A DNA stretch of 64,000 nucleotides from Bradyrhizobium erythrophlei (GTDB taxonomy: Bacteria > Pseudomonadota > Alphaproteobacteria > Rhizobiales > Xanthobacteraceae): positions 6,836,501-6,900,500 of the forward strand of contig NZ_LT670849.1 in the NCBI RefSeq assembly GCF_900142985.1, given 5' to 3'. A model generated the notes under the pieces. It was not told the origin of the DNA and made no database searches. It was given only the letters and a program-made list of their open reading frames with translations. Made by a program: the position numbers and the translations under genes. This document shows, piece by piece, positions 43,800-52,852 of this stretch (position 1 is its first letter; the number at the start of each line of letters is the position of its first letter).

Positions 43800-46075
43800 A
43801 CTATATCGGCCGCTCGCTGAAACGCATCGAGGACCGTCCGTTGCTGCTTGGGACGGGCACGTTTGCGGCCGATTGCAATTGGCCTGGCCAAGTTCACATG
43901 CGTGTTGTGCGCTCGCCGGTCGCGTTCGGGAAGATCCTGAGCGTGGACGCAACGGAGGCCATCCGGGTGGAGGGCGTCGTTGCAGTCTGGACCATCCAGG
44001 ATGTTGACGACCTGCCGCCTATCGACTTTCGTCAAATGCGGGCAGAGGGTCTCATTCCCTACCGACAGTGGGTTCTGGCGCGCGACTACGTGCGTTATGT
44101 AGGCGAACCCGTCGCCGTCGTCTTCGCCTGCGATCCCTATATCGCCGAAGACGCTGCCGACCTCGTTTTTTGTGACATAGAGGAACTCGACGCCCAGCTT
44201 GATGCCACCGCGGAGCCGTCGCTGTTTATGCCGGACAGCCATCCGGGTCTGCTTTCAGAGCCGGCGGTGATACGCCGCTCCTATGGCGACATGGATGCCG
44301 CATTCAGACAGGCCTATCGAGTGGTCGAACTCGAGGCGAAGGTCGGACGTCATACCGGCGTTCCCCTGGAGACCCGCGGTGCCCTCGGCGTCCTCGATGC
44401 AAGCAGCGGTGTCTTGACGCTCTATGGCGCGTCCAAGGTGCCGCACTACAATCGTGACGCCATCAGCAAGATGCTGAGTCTCGCTCCCGATAAGCTTCAC
44501 CTCAGCGAAGGGCATGTCGGCGGCGGATTTGGAATACGCGGCGAGCTGTATCCGGAAGATGTGCTGGTATGTGCGGCGGCGCTGCGGCTGCGACGGCCGA
44601 TAAAATGGATAGAGGACCGCAGGGAACACTTGCTGGCCGCCAATCATTCGCGCGACCAGACCTATCGTCTGCGGGCCGCTGTCGATGCTCGTGGTTTCAT
44701 TCTCGGCCTTCAGGCCAAATTTTTCACCGATCAAGGTGCGTATGTGCGCACTCATGGCACCACGGTGACAGACTTGTCCGCCGGCCTGCTCCCCGGTCCC
44801 TACCTGGTTCCTGCCTACGCCGTCGAAGGTCACATTCGTCTCACCAACAAGACGCCGGCGGGCACCTATCGTGCGCCCGGACGATATGAGTCGACCTTCG
44901 CTCGCGAGCGCTTGATCGAAAAAATCGCATCAGAACTGGAGCTCTCGTCGGTCGATGTCCGGCGCATCAATCTCATCCCCGAAAGTGAAATGCCGTTTCA
45001 CCGGGGCATCGAGACGCTTGGAACTCATGTCGTTTATGATTCCGGAAAATATCGGGATCTTCTCGAGCGCATGCTCGTCCATCTCGATTACGATCGTTTG
45101 CATCGAGAACTCGCGGCCCGTCGTGTGAACGGCGAGATGGTCGGCCTGGGCATTGCCTATTTCGTCGAAAAAAGTGGGCTCGGTCCCGACGATCTCGTCC
45201 GCATGAGCCTCGACAAGATGGGAGCCGTCGAGATCGTAACGGGCGTCGCATCCGTCGGTCAGGGCGTAGAGACGATACTGGCGCAGATCTGTGCGGAGAC
45301 GCTCGATATCCCGATTGAGCGTATCAAGGTCGTTCACGGGCAGACGGATCGTATCGAGCGCGGCCGCGGCGCCTTCGCCTCACGCGTTACGGTTATGGCG
45401 GGCTCCGCCGTGAAGATTGCTTCCGAGGTGCTGCGCGATCGCGCCGTCGAAGTCGCCGCCGATCTTCTCCAGGCCGCACCCGACAAACTTCGCCTCATCG
45501 ACGGCGCGGTCAGCGTGGGGGAAGGCGGCGCTTCGATACGCCTCGCGGAGATCGCCCGCCACCTTGACGAGGCAGGCGGGCTGAAAAGCGAAGGTTGGTT
45601 CCAGGCCGACCACATGACCTATCCTTACGGTATTCATTTCGTGCAAGTTAAGATCGATCCGTCGACCTGCGGCATCGGTATCGAAAGATATCTGGTGGCC
45701 TACGATGTGGGACGGGCCATCAATCCGATGCTGGTCCACGGACAAATCGCAGGCGGCGTAGCGCAGGGCATCGGCGGAGCGTTGCTTGAAGAGTTTGTCT
45801 ATGACGGGCAGGGACAGCCTCTCGCCGCAAGCTTTGCCGACTATCTGATGCCGACATGTCATGAAGTGCCGGACGTCGAAGTATTGCTCCGCGAAGATTC
45901 GCCGAGCCCGTTGAATCCGCTTGGCGTGAAAGGTGCAGGAGAGGGCGGGATAACCGGCGTTGGCGCGGCCCTTGCCTCCGCGATTGATGCAGCTTTGCAG
46001 CAGCCGGGTGCGGTTGACCGGCTTCCGATCACGCCGGACCGCCTGCACCGCATCTTGCATGCAAGGCAGGGATAG
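43796..46075 (+). CDS. Molybdenum hydroxylase large subunit 2
   Basis: A 759-residue catalytic subunit of the same family but clearly different from large subunit 1. Visible are HVGGGFGIRGEL, GTYRAPGRYES and the active-site Glu in GAGEGGITGVG. The differing residues around the Mo site (TYRAPGR versus PYRGVAR) imply a different substrate or orientation. No second set of medium and small subunits exists here, so both large subunits probably share one electron-transfer pair. The start overlaps the small-subunit stop by four bases. Confidence 0.92.
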   Translation: MNYIGRSLKRIEDRPLLLGTGTFAADCNWPGQVHMRVVRSPVAFGKILSVDATEAIRVEGVVAVWTIQDVDDLPPIDFRQMRAEGLIPYRQWVLARDYVRYVGEPVAVVFACDPYIAEDAADLVFCDIEELDAQLDATAEPSLFMPDSHPGLLSEPAVIRRSYGDMDAAFRQAYRVVELEAKVGRHTGVPLETRGALGVLDASSGVLTLYGASKVPHYNRDAISKMLSLAPDKLHLSEGHVGGGFGIRGELYPEDVLVCAAALRLRRPIKWIEDRREHLLAANHSRDQTYRLRAAVDARGFILGLQAKFFTDQGAYVRTHGTTVTDLSAGLLPGPYLVPAYAVEGHIRLTNKTPAGTYRAPGRYESTFARERLIEKIASELELSSVDVRRINLIPESEMPFHRGIETLGTHVVYDSGKYRDLLERMLVHLDYDRLHRELAARRVNGEMVGLGIAYFVEKSGLGPDDLVRMSLDKMGAVEIVTGVASVGQGVETILAQICAETLDIPIERIKVVHGQTDRIERGRGAFASRVTVMAGSAVKIASEVLRDRAVEVAADLLQAAPDKLRLIDGAVSVGEGGASIRLAEIARHLDEAGGLKSEGWFQADHMTYPYGIHFVQVKIDPSTCGIGIERYLVAYDVGRAINPMLVHGQIAGGVAQGIGGALLEEFVYDGQGQPLAASFADYLMPTCHEVPDVEVLLREDSPSPLNPLGVKGAGEGGITGVGAALASAIDAALQQPGAVDRLPITPDRLHRILHARQG

Positions 46076-46138
46076 TCTCGGCGATGAGGCGACCGAAAGA
46101 GGACAGGTGAGCTTGCTACACGATCAGACAGGATACGA

Positions 46139-46750
46139 ATGAAGCTCCATCAGGAATTTACGATCGCGCATCCACTCGACGAAGTTTGGCGTTTCTTTCG
46201 CGACGTCCCAAGGGTTGCCGGTTGTTTGCCAGGTGCCGAATACGTCGGCGCGAACGAGGATGGACGTCATCTCGGCAAGGTTTCGGCCAGGGTCGGTCCG
46301 TTTCAAGCGAGCTTTGAAGGTGAGGCGACGGTTCACTACGACGACGAAAAAAAGTCGGTGGCGCTTGAAGGCAAAGGCGTTGACCGCAAAGGAGCCAGCC
46401 GCGGCAAGATGAGCATGAACTGTCTCCTGCTGCCGTCGGGCGACTTAACGGGGGTTGTAGTCGATTCCGATATTCAACTTTCGGGAACGATCGCGCAGTT
46501 CGGTCGGACCGGACTGATCTCCGAAGTCGCGAACGCGCTTGTCGCCGACTTTGTGGGCAACGCCGAAGCCGAACTCGGTTCGATGCGTTCAACGACGCCC
46601 GGCGCTGACCGCGATGTTGCCGCGAAACCGTCTGCGGCAAACGCAAGCGCCCGCAGGGCGATCGGCGGCTTCGCGCTGCTCCGGCTGCTCATCAAGGGGT
46701 TATTCAGGTCCTGGTCGCGTCGCAGCGACGGAAAGGCGGGCCGCCCATGA
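46139..46750 (+). CDS. CoxG-like SRPBCC-domain protein
   Basis: A 203-residue protein with the CoxG-type start HQEFTIAHPLDEVWRFFRDV and PGAEYVG, and a C-terminal hydrophobic/basic tail (GGFALLRLLIKGLFRSWSRR) that may anchor it to the membrane. CoxG proteins attach molybdenum hydroxylases to the membrane or help their assembly. It follows the second large-subunit gene by 63 bases. Confidence 0.87.
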   Translation: MKLHQEFTIAHPLDEVWRFFRDVPRVAGCLPGAEYVGANEDGRHLGKVSARVGPFQASFEGEATVHYDDEKKSVALEGKGVDRKGASRGKMSMNCLLLPSGDLTGVVVDSDIQLSGTIAQFGRTGLISEVANALVADFVGNAEAELGSMRSTTPGADRDVAAKPSAANASARRAIGGFALLRLLIKGLFRSWSRRSDGKAGRP

Positions 46751-46908
46751 CATCGAGCCCAAGCGTTCGTCGCGGAATCTTGCTGCCCAGTATAGCGCCG
46801 CGAGCTGCGCAAATATTGGGCGCGCTATTTCCTGCGTGCTTTGAAACTATTCGTTCGTGGAACGATGTCGTCGCCCCGTTTTACGGGGTCAACAGGAGGG
46901 TAGAGCTG

Positions 46909-48009
46909 ATGCAACAGGTGTTGAAGAGAAGATACTGGACCATGCTCGTCGCGGCCGGCGCGGCGGTTTCTTGCGGCACGATGGCTGCCTACGCCGCCGG
47001 CTTCACGCTTCCGGCGCCGGCGAAAATTGCATTCCTTTATTTTGATCAGAAGAACGACGGCGGTTGGACCCAGGCCTTTGACGAGGCGCGTCCGAAAATC
47101 GAAGAGGCCGTCGGCATGAAAATCCCGTTCGTGGAGAAGGTGCCTGAGGTGGCCGGTCAGATCAAACCAGCAGCAGAGCAATTCATCCAGCGCGGTTACA
47201 ACGTCATCATCGGCACAGCCTTCGGATATTCGGACACGTTCAAGGAATTGTCCGAGAAATATCCGAAAGTCGCCTTCCTCAATGCGTCGGGCACAACGAA
47301 CGGCTCCAATCTCGAGTCGTTCTACGGGCGAACCTATGAGAGCCAGTATCTGTGCGGCATGATCGCCGGCGGAATGTCCAAATCCGGCAAGCTCGGCTTT
47401 GTCGCCGCTCACCCGATCGGTCCGGTCAACTGGACCATCAACGCCTATGAACTCGGCGCTCAGAAGATCAATCCGAAAGCGACAGTGACGGTGATCTTCA
47501 CCGGCGCCTGGAACGATCCGGTCAAGGAACGCGCTGCCGCCTCCGCACTTGCCGACCAGGGCATCGGTGTGATCGGCCAGCATGTCGACACGCCGACACC
47601 GCAGATCGTCGCGCAGGAGCGCGGCATTTACGGCACCGGACATCACCGCGATTTGCGTGAGTTCGCGCCGAAGGCGACGCTGTGCTCTTCCGTTTGGACG
47701 TGGGACAAGTTCCTGTCGCCCGAACTCAAGAAAGTGGCGGCGGGTGACTGGCAGCCCAATCCGTATGGCGCATTTCCCGGCATCAAGGATGGCGGCACCG
47801 ATATCGCTTGCTGCGGGCCGGCAGTACCCAAGGATCTCGCAGACAAGGTGATGGCCGAGCGCGCCGCAATCGTCGCCGGCAAGCAGATCTTCACGGGGCC
47901 CATGAGCGACACGGCGGGCAAGGAAATACTTGCCGCGGGCAAGCCGATCGACGACGGGGGTCTTTGGAAGATGACCTGGTACGTGCCAGGCGTCATTGCG
48001 CAGAAATAG
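46909..48009 (+). CDS. BMP-family ABC transporter substrate-binding lipoprotein-like protein
   Basis: The ATG at 46909 follows AGGAGG and gives 366 residues; the longer frame from 46747 lacks a leader. The signal peptide ends near YAAGF. The BMP/PnrA fold begins KIAFLYFDQKNDGGWTQAFD, and HPIGPVNWTINAYELG is a further family segment. PnrA-like proteins bind nucleosides or purines. It heads a four-gene transporter set directly after the molybdenum hydroxylase operon, so it probably imports that enzyme's substrate. Despite the family, no lipobox cysteine was seen. Confidence 0.9.
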   Translation: MQQVLKRRYWTMLVAAGAAVSCGTMAAYAAGFTLPAPAKIAFLYFDQKNDGGWTQAFDEARPKIEEAVGMKIPFVEKVPEVAGQIKPAAEQFIQRGYNVIIGTAFGYSDTFKELSEKYPKVAFLNASGTTNGSNLESFYGRTYESQYLCGMIAGGMSKSGKLGFVAAHPIGPVNWTINAYELGAQKINPKATVTVIFTGAWNDPVKERAAASALADQGIGVIGQHVDTPTPQIVAQERGIYGTGHHRDLREFAPKATLCSSVWTWDKFLSPELKKVAAGDWQPNPYGAFPGIKDGGTDIACCGPAVPKDLADKVMAERAAIVAGKQIFTGPMSDTAGKEILAAGKPIDDGGLWKMTWYVPGVIAQK

Positions 48010-48029
48010 AAGTACCTCTGGACTGATTG

Positions 48030-49532
48030 ATGGCCGTTGCGCTCGAACTCTCCGGAATAAAAAAGACGTTTGACGGCGTCGTCGCGCTCGACGGCGCCGT
48101 CTTCTCGGCGAAAACCGGTGAGGTTCACGCACTGCTCGGTGAAAACGGAGCGGGCAAGTCATCGTTGATGAACATCGCGGCGGGCTTCTACGTACCGGAT
48201 ACCGGGACTCTCGCCGTGAATGGCGAAATGGTTGCGCTGTCTGGTCCGGCCGACGCCCGCCGCCGCGGCATCGGAATGGTTCACCAGCATTTCAAGCTGG
48301 TGAAACCGTTCACCGTTGCGGAAAATATCCTGCTGGCGAATCCGCAGCCGGCGTATCGCTCCGGAATTCGAGACGTCCGCGATAACGTCCGGAAGCAGGC
48401 GGCGCAACTCGGTTTCAATATCGATCCCGAACGACGGGTCGGAGATCTTTCGGTCGCCGAACAGCAGCAGGTGGAGATCATCAAGGTTCTGATCGGGGGG
48501 ACGAGAATTCTTATTCTCGATGAGCCGACAGCGGTCTTGACCGATGCCGAAGCCGAACGGTTGCTTGAGATCGTTCGCCGTCTCGCAAGCAGCGGCGTCG
48601 CGGTGGTCCTCGTTACGCACAAGCTCAACGAAGTCAAACGCCATGCCGATGCCGTAACCATCATGCGCGGCGGACGAACGGTGGCAACGGCCGATCCGCG
48701 TGCGGCTTCGACCGCAGAACTGACCGAGTTGACGGTGGGGCAGACGGCACCGCTTCCCATCCGGGCGGAGCGCCCGCGGGGCACGACCCGGCTCAATGTG
48801 GGTGCCTTGCATTGCGCGCGCAACGACGGCCAGGTGATGGTGGCCGACGCCAGTTTCTTCGTGCGGGGGGGAGAAATCTATGGCCTCGCTGGTGTCAGCG
48901 GTAACGGTCAGGCGGAGCTCGCCGAAGCGCTGATCGGTGCGCGCGAACCGCTTTCCGGCGAAATCTGGCTGGAAGGGCCGGGTGATGTCGCCCCGCTGCC
49001 TCCGGCCGTTCGTCGCGACGCCGGGCTCGCCGCGATACCCGCTGATCGTTATGCGTTCGCATTGGCCGGCTCGCTGTCGGTCGCCGACAATTTCACGGTC
49101 GCAACCATCAAGTCCGGGCGTTACGGACCGCCCTGGTTGATCGACCGCGGCGCCATGCGACGGGACGCCGCCGAGGCCGTCATCGCTTACGATGTTCAGG
49201 GCGTCCGCGGCGTCGGGCAGAAGGCAGCGTTGTTATCGGGGGGCAACGCCCAGAAGCTGGTGATATCCCGCGAATTCAGCCGGCAGCCGGCGGTGGTAGT
49301 AGCGCACAGCCCAAGCCGTGGCCTTGATGTGCGGGCCTGTGCCGCGGTGCATGAGCGGTTGCTCGCCGCGCGTGATCGTGGGGCCGCGGTCGTGCTCATC
49401 AGCGAAGATCTCGACGAAATCCTTGCCCTCTCCGACCGGATCGGGGTCATGACACGGGGACGGATCGTGGCCGAATTCGACCGGCCGGCTGACCGCCAGG
49501 CAATTGGCCGTGCAATGGTGGATCATGCATGA
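48030..49532 (+). CDS. ABC transporter ATP-binding protein with two ATPase domains (nucleoside type)
   Basis: A 500-residue double ATPase. Domain 1 has Walker A GENGAGKSS, signature LSVAEQQQVEI and Walker B ILILDEPTAVL. Domain 2 has the degenerate GVSGNGQAEL in place of Walker A and signature LSGGNAQKLVI. This is the YufO/RbsA layout used with BMP binding proteins. ATG at 48030 is chosen over the TTG three bases earlier. Confidence 0.93.
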   Translation: MAVALELSGIKKTFDGVVALDGAVFSAKTGEVHALLGENGAGKSSLMNIAAGFYVPDTGTLAVNGEMVALSGPADARRRGIGMVHQHFKLVKPFTVAENILLANPQPAYRSGIRDVRDNVRKQAAQLGFNIDPERRVGDLSVAEQQQVEIIKVLIGGTRILILDEPTAVLTDAEAERLLEIVRRLASSGVAVVLVTHKLNEVKRHADAVTIMRGGRTVATADPRAASTAELTELTVGQTAPLPIRAERPRGTTRLNVGALHCARNDGQVMVADASFFVRGGEIYGLAGVSGNGQAELAEALIGAREPLSGEIWLEGPGDVAPLPPAVRRDAGLAAIPADRYAFALAGSLSVADNFTVATIKSGRYGPPWLIDRGAMRRDAAEAVIAYDVQGVRGVGQKAALLSGGNAQKLVISREFSRQPAVVVAHSPSRGLDVRACAAVHERLLAARDRGAAVVLISEDLDEILALSDRIGVMTRGRIVAEFDRPADRQAIGRAMVDHA

Positions 49533-50643
49533 TGTGACGATGATCGTCCGTGAAAATCCGTCCTCGCCGACGGCGCCGAAGCCAGCGTCGCGTCGCGGTA
49601 TCGGCCGCTTTACGCTGGACATGCGTCAGGCTATTTCGCCGGCGAAACAGGCGGGCATTCTCGCCGGTTCGCTCGCCATCGGGCTGATCATTTCGGTAGC
49701 GATACTCGACCTCGCCGGCATCGCGCCGCTTGATCTCGCTGGAGAGCTCGCCGGTGTGTTTAACGCCGATAGTCTGCGCTCGGTATTGGTGCGGGCGGCG
49801 CCGCTGATCCTAGTGGGACTCGGCGCCGGCCTTTCGTTTCGCATCGGATTTTGGAATCTCGGCTTGGAAGGCCAGATGATCTTCGGCGGTATCGCGGCGA
49901 CCGCGGTCTCGATCTATGCCATCGGGCCGGAATCCACACGGCTCATCGTCATGGGCATTGCCGCGTCCTTGGGCGGCATGCTGTGGGTGATGTTGGCCTA
50001 CTGGATGAAGACGCGTTTTCGCGTCAACGAGATTATATCGACGCTGCTGATGAATTACATTGCCTCATATTTCTTGCTGCACCTGCTCTACGGTGCCTGG
50101 CAGGACTCCAAGACGGCATTTCCTCAATCGACCCAATACCAGCCGTTCGAGCGTCTTTCGGACATCGGATATGGCGTCAACGGCGCGCTGTTGATCGCAC
50201 TTGCGGCGGCCGCGGTGGCGGCTTGGGGAGTCCACCTCAGCCGTTTCGGCTTCTACATGCGCTTCATCAGCGCCAACCCCAACATGGCACGCGTGGTCGG
50301 TGTTCCCGTGCGAGCCATCAGCCTGGCCGTGATCGCGATCTCCGGTGTCGCGGCCGGACTTGCCGGCTTTGTCAATGTCGCAAGTCAGGAGGGACGACTG
50401 ACGCAGTCGTTCTTTGATGGATATGTTTTTTCCGGTGTCCTGATCGCTTTCCTGTCGCGCAACGATCCCATTATCGTGGTGATTGTGGGATTTCTGCTCG
50501 CGGTGCTGTTCGTGACCGGTCAAACGCTTCAGGTATTCTACCAAATTCCCTTCACCATGGTGCAACTCGTCGAGGCCATTATCGTGATCGCTGTGGCGTC
50601 ATCTGAATTCCTTATCAGACATCGCATTCGCTGGACCCGCTGA
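49525..50643 (+). CDS. ABC transporter permease (nucleoside type, first)
   Basis: A membrane protein of about 372 residues from the ATG at 49525, which overlaps the ATPase gene; the ATG at 49540 is an equally good start. About nine hydrophobic segments are present, with GLGAGLSFRIGFWNLGLEGQ typical of YufP-like permeases. It works with the next permease as a heterodimer. Confidence 0.9.
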   Translation: MHDVTMIVRENPSSPTAPKPASRRGIGRFTLDMRQAISPAKQAGILAGSLAIGLIISVAILDLAGIAPLDLAGELAGVFNADSLRSVLVRAAPLILVGLGAGLSFRIGFWNLGLEGQMIFGGIAATAVSIYAIGPESTRLIVMGIAASLGGMLWVMLAYWMKTRFRVNEIISTLLMNYIASYFLLHLLYGAWQDSKTAFPQSTQYQPFERLSDIGYGVNGALLIALAAAAVAAWGVHLSRFGFYMRFISANPNMARVVGVPVRAISLAVIAISGVAAGLAGFVNVASQEGRLTQSFFDGYVFSGVLIAFLSRNDPIIVVIVGFLLAVLFVTGQTLQVFYQIPFTMVQLVEAIIVIAVASSEFLIRHRIRWTR

Positions 50644-50710
50644 ACATGCGCGGCAGTAAGAAGGATTCAATGGCAAGCCTCTGGAAGGCGGTACCGCTGG
50701 AAGCAAGGCC

Positions 50711-51652
50711 GTGGATATGACGGAGTTTCTCACCAACTGGCTGGCCAACGCGCCGGGTACGGCCGCGCCTTACGCGTTCGCTGCACTCGGCTTGATCATT
50801 TCCGAGCGTTCCGGCGTTTTGAACCTGACCGCTGAAGGGTTGATGCTTGTGGGAGCCGTCGCCGGCCTCGGAGCCAGCCTGACGTGGGGCGGCCATCCGC
50901 TGATCGCGCTTCTGATCTCGATGCTGGCGGCGAGCCTGGTGTCATTGTTGTTCGCCGGTCTGGTCGTGATCCTGCGGGTCAATCAAGTAATTGCGGGCCT
51001 ATCAATCGTATTCTTTTGTCAGGGGCTGACCGGCTTGATCGGTACACTTGCGAACTGGCAAAACCACCCGATCGCCGGTTTGAGCAAGATCGCAATCTGG
51101 CCGCTGTCGGAAATTCCGGTCGTCGGCCGAATCCTGTTCGTTCAGGACCCGATCGTCTACCTCGCCATTCCAATTTTCTTTGGGGTTTCGTTTTTCCTGC
51201 AAAAATCGATGCTGGGCTTAAGGCTGCGTGCGGTCGGCGAAAATCCTGCGGCTGCGGATGCCGCCGGTATCAACGTTTCGCTGTACCGGATCGGCGCCAT
51301 CGTTGCCGGTTCGGCGCTTGTCGGATTGGCTGGCGGCTATATTTCCGTCGTCAGCGTCAAGCTGTGGGTCACCGGCATGGTTGGCGGGCGTGGCTGGATC
51401 GCGGTGGCTCTCGTGGTATTCGCACGCTGGGCGCCATGGCCGGCTCTTGCCGGTGCGTTGCTGTTCGGCTGCATCGAAGGGGTCGTCCCCCGTATCGCAG
51501 CGGCCGGGATCAGCGTGCCACAATATTTGATGCTGATGACGCCTTATGTCGCGACGATAGCTGTCATGATGTGGGTAGGGGCTCGCAATCGCGGCTATTT
51601 GGGAGAGCCTGGCGCGCTGGGTCAGCCGCACGTACGCGAGGAACGACGATGA
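50711..51652 (+). CDS. ABC transporter permease (nucleoside type, second)
   Basis: A 313-residue membrane protein with about nine hydrophobic segments and the motif SERSGVLNLTAEGLMLVGA, the YufQ-like hallmark. Starts are GTG at 50711 or ATG at 50717. It completes the BMP-type transporter and is followed after 61 bases by the isochorismatase-family gene. Confidence 0.9.
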   Translation: MDMTEFLTNWLANAPGTAAPYAFAALGLIISERSGVLNLTAEGLMLVGAVAGLGASLTWGGHPLIALLISMLAASLVSLLFAGLVVILRVNQVIAGLSIVFFCQGLTGLIGTLANWQNHPIAGLSKIAIWPLSEIPVVGRILFVQDPIVYLAIPIFFGVSFFLQKSMLGLRLRAVGENPAAADAAGINVSLYRIGAIVAGSALVGLAGGYISVVSVKLWVTGMVGGRGWIAVALVVFARWAPWPALAGALLFGCIEGVVPRIAAAGISVPQYLMLMTPYVATIAVMMWVGARNRGYLGEPGALGQPHVREERR

Positions 51653-51713
51653 TAAACTCGGTCGGCAGGATCAGCTTCGGGCCGCACCTTAGATAATCAG
51701 GAGCGTCATCGCT

Positions 51714-52433
51714 ATGCGCATTCACGTTTATGGCAAACCGCATGAAATCACGACGGGATTCGACGATTATCTCGATCCGTCGAAGACCGCAGTGGTATCG
51801 ATCGACATGCATCGCGGGCATCTCGATCCGTCACCCGATTGTCCGTGCCCTGCGCCGCGGGCGCGCGATGTCGTGGCGCCAATTGACGCCTTTCACGATC
51901 TCGTTCGATCGTTTGGCATTCCCATCATCCACGTCCGGTCGGTATTGCGGCGTGGCGGCGCCGACGATCTCAACGGCATCAGCGCCGCATGGCGGCGTAC
52001 TTTCCCGCTCCACGTGGGCGCCATCCCGAATAGCGAGGCTCATGCGATCGAAGGATCGCGCTGGACTGAATTCGTGACCCGGGTCGAGCCCACCGATTTG
52101 ATTGTCGAAACCAAACGCCGGCTGTCCGCATTCTATCCGACCGATCTGGATTTCCTGTTGCGCAATATGCACGTTGAAACCGTCGTCCTTAACGGCGGCT
52201 TCACGGACTGCTGCGTTCTCAACACCGCCTTTGATGCCAACAATCACAATTACCGGGTGGTCGTCGCGCGCGATCTCGTGCGCGGAACGGACGACCATCT
52301 GGAGGCGGCGGCACTAGCGATGGTCTCGTTGCATCTCGGACTGGTAGTGGATTCTGCCGACTTGATCGCAGAGTGGCGAAACGCGAAACCGCGCCTGAGC
52401 GGGGCGCCGGACAGGGCCGCCAAAATTGCTTGA
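51714..52433 (+). CDS. Isochorismatase-family cysteine hydrolase
   Basis: A 239-residue hydrolase with the Asp-Lys-Cys triad: Asp in VVSIDMHRG, Lys in VETKRRLSAF, Cys in GGFTDCCVLNTA. The family includes ureidoacrylate, N-carbamoyl and nicotinamide amidohydrolases. CAGGAGCG precedes the ATG. It follows the nucleoside-type transporter on the same strand, in line with hydrolysis of an amide or carbamoyl intermediate from a heterocycle. Confidence 0.9.
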   Translation: MRIHVYGKPHEITTGFDDYLDPSKTAVVSIDMHRGHLDPSPDCPCPAPRARDVVAPIDAFHDLVRSFGIPIIHVRSVLRRGGADDLNGISAAWRRTFPLHVGAIPNSEAHAIEGSRWTEFVTRVEPTDLIVETKRRLSAFYPTDLDFLLRNMHVETVVLNGGFTDCCVLNTAFDANNHNYRVVVARDLVRGTDDHLEAAALAMVSLHLGLVVDSADLIAEWRNAKPRLSGAPDRAAKIA

Positions 52434-52453
52434 ATGCGCTGTCCGCGCTGCCG

Positions 52454-52852
52454 CTATTCCAGCATATGATTGATGCGGAAGACGTTCCCCTCGGGATCGA
52501 GCAGAACCGCCTGATACCAGTTGTAGTAGGTCTTATACGGCGACTTCACCAATTTGGCGCCCAAGGAAACGGCCTTCGGCGTCATTTCATCGACCTCGGC
52601 CGCACTGGCGACATCGATGTTGAGCAGAAATTTGATGCCGCTGACTTGCGAGAATTCATCCAGCTTCAACAGGCCGTAAGCGTCCTGCGCATTGAATCCC
52701 AGGCTGCTGCGTCCGGTATCCAGTCCGCGAAAAATGGGCGAGCGGATTTTTTCGATCTCCGTGAAACCGAATACATCCATATAGAACTGGCTCAGGGCGA
52801 CGATGTCGCGTGCGAAGACGTTGACGTAAGACAGCGTCGGAGAATCCGTCAT
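52454..52852 (-). CDS. VOC-family (glyoxalase/bleomycin-resistance fold) protein
   Basis: A 132-residue protein with the VOC pattern YVNVFARDIVALSQFYMDVF and the C-terminal LLDPEGNVFRINHML. The metal-ligand positions are partly replaced (Asn and Gln in place of His), so it may be a binding protein or an unusual enzyme. It overlaps the oxygenase gene by four bases and is the second cistron of that pair. Confidence 0.86.
   Translation of the reverse strand: MTDSPTLSYVNVFARDIVALSQFYMDVFGFTEIEKIRSPIFRGLDTGRSSLGFNAQDAYGLLKLDEFSQVSGIKFLLNIDVASAAEVDEMTPKAVSLGAKLVKSPYKTYYNWYQAVLLDPEGNVFRINHMLE

Noticed and set aside
40152..46750. Carbon monoxide dehydrogenase operon
   Set aside because: The layout with a CoxG-like gene is suggestive, but neither large subunit has the AYRCSFR motif with the CuSMo cysteine, so CO oxidation is not supported.
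48030..49532. Sugar (RbsA-type) transporter
   Set aside because: The double ATPase is shared by sugar and nucleoside systems, but the neighbouring binding protein is of the BMP/PnrA type, which favours nucleoside-like substrates.
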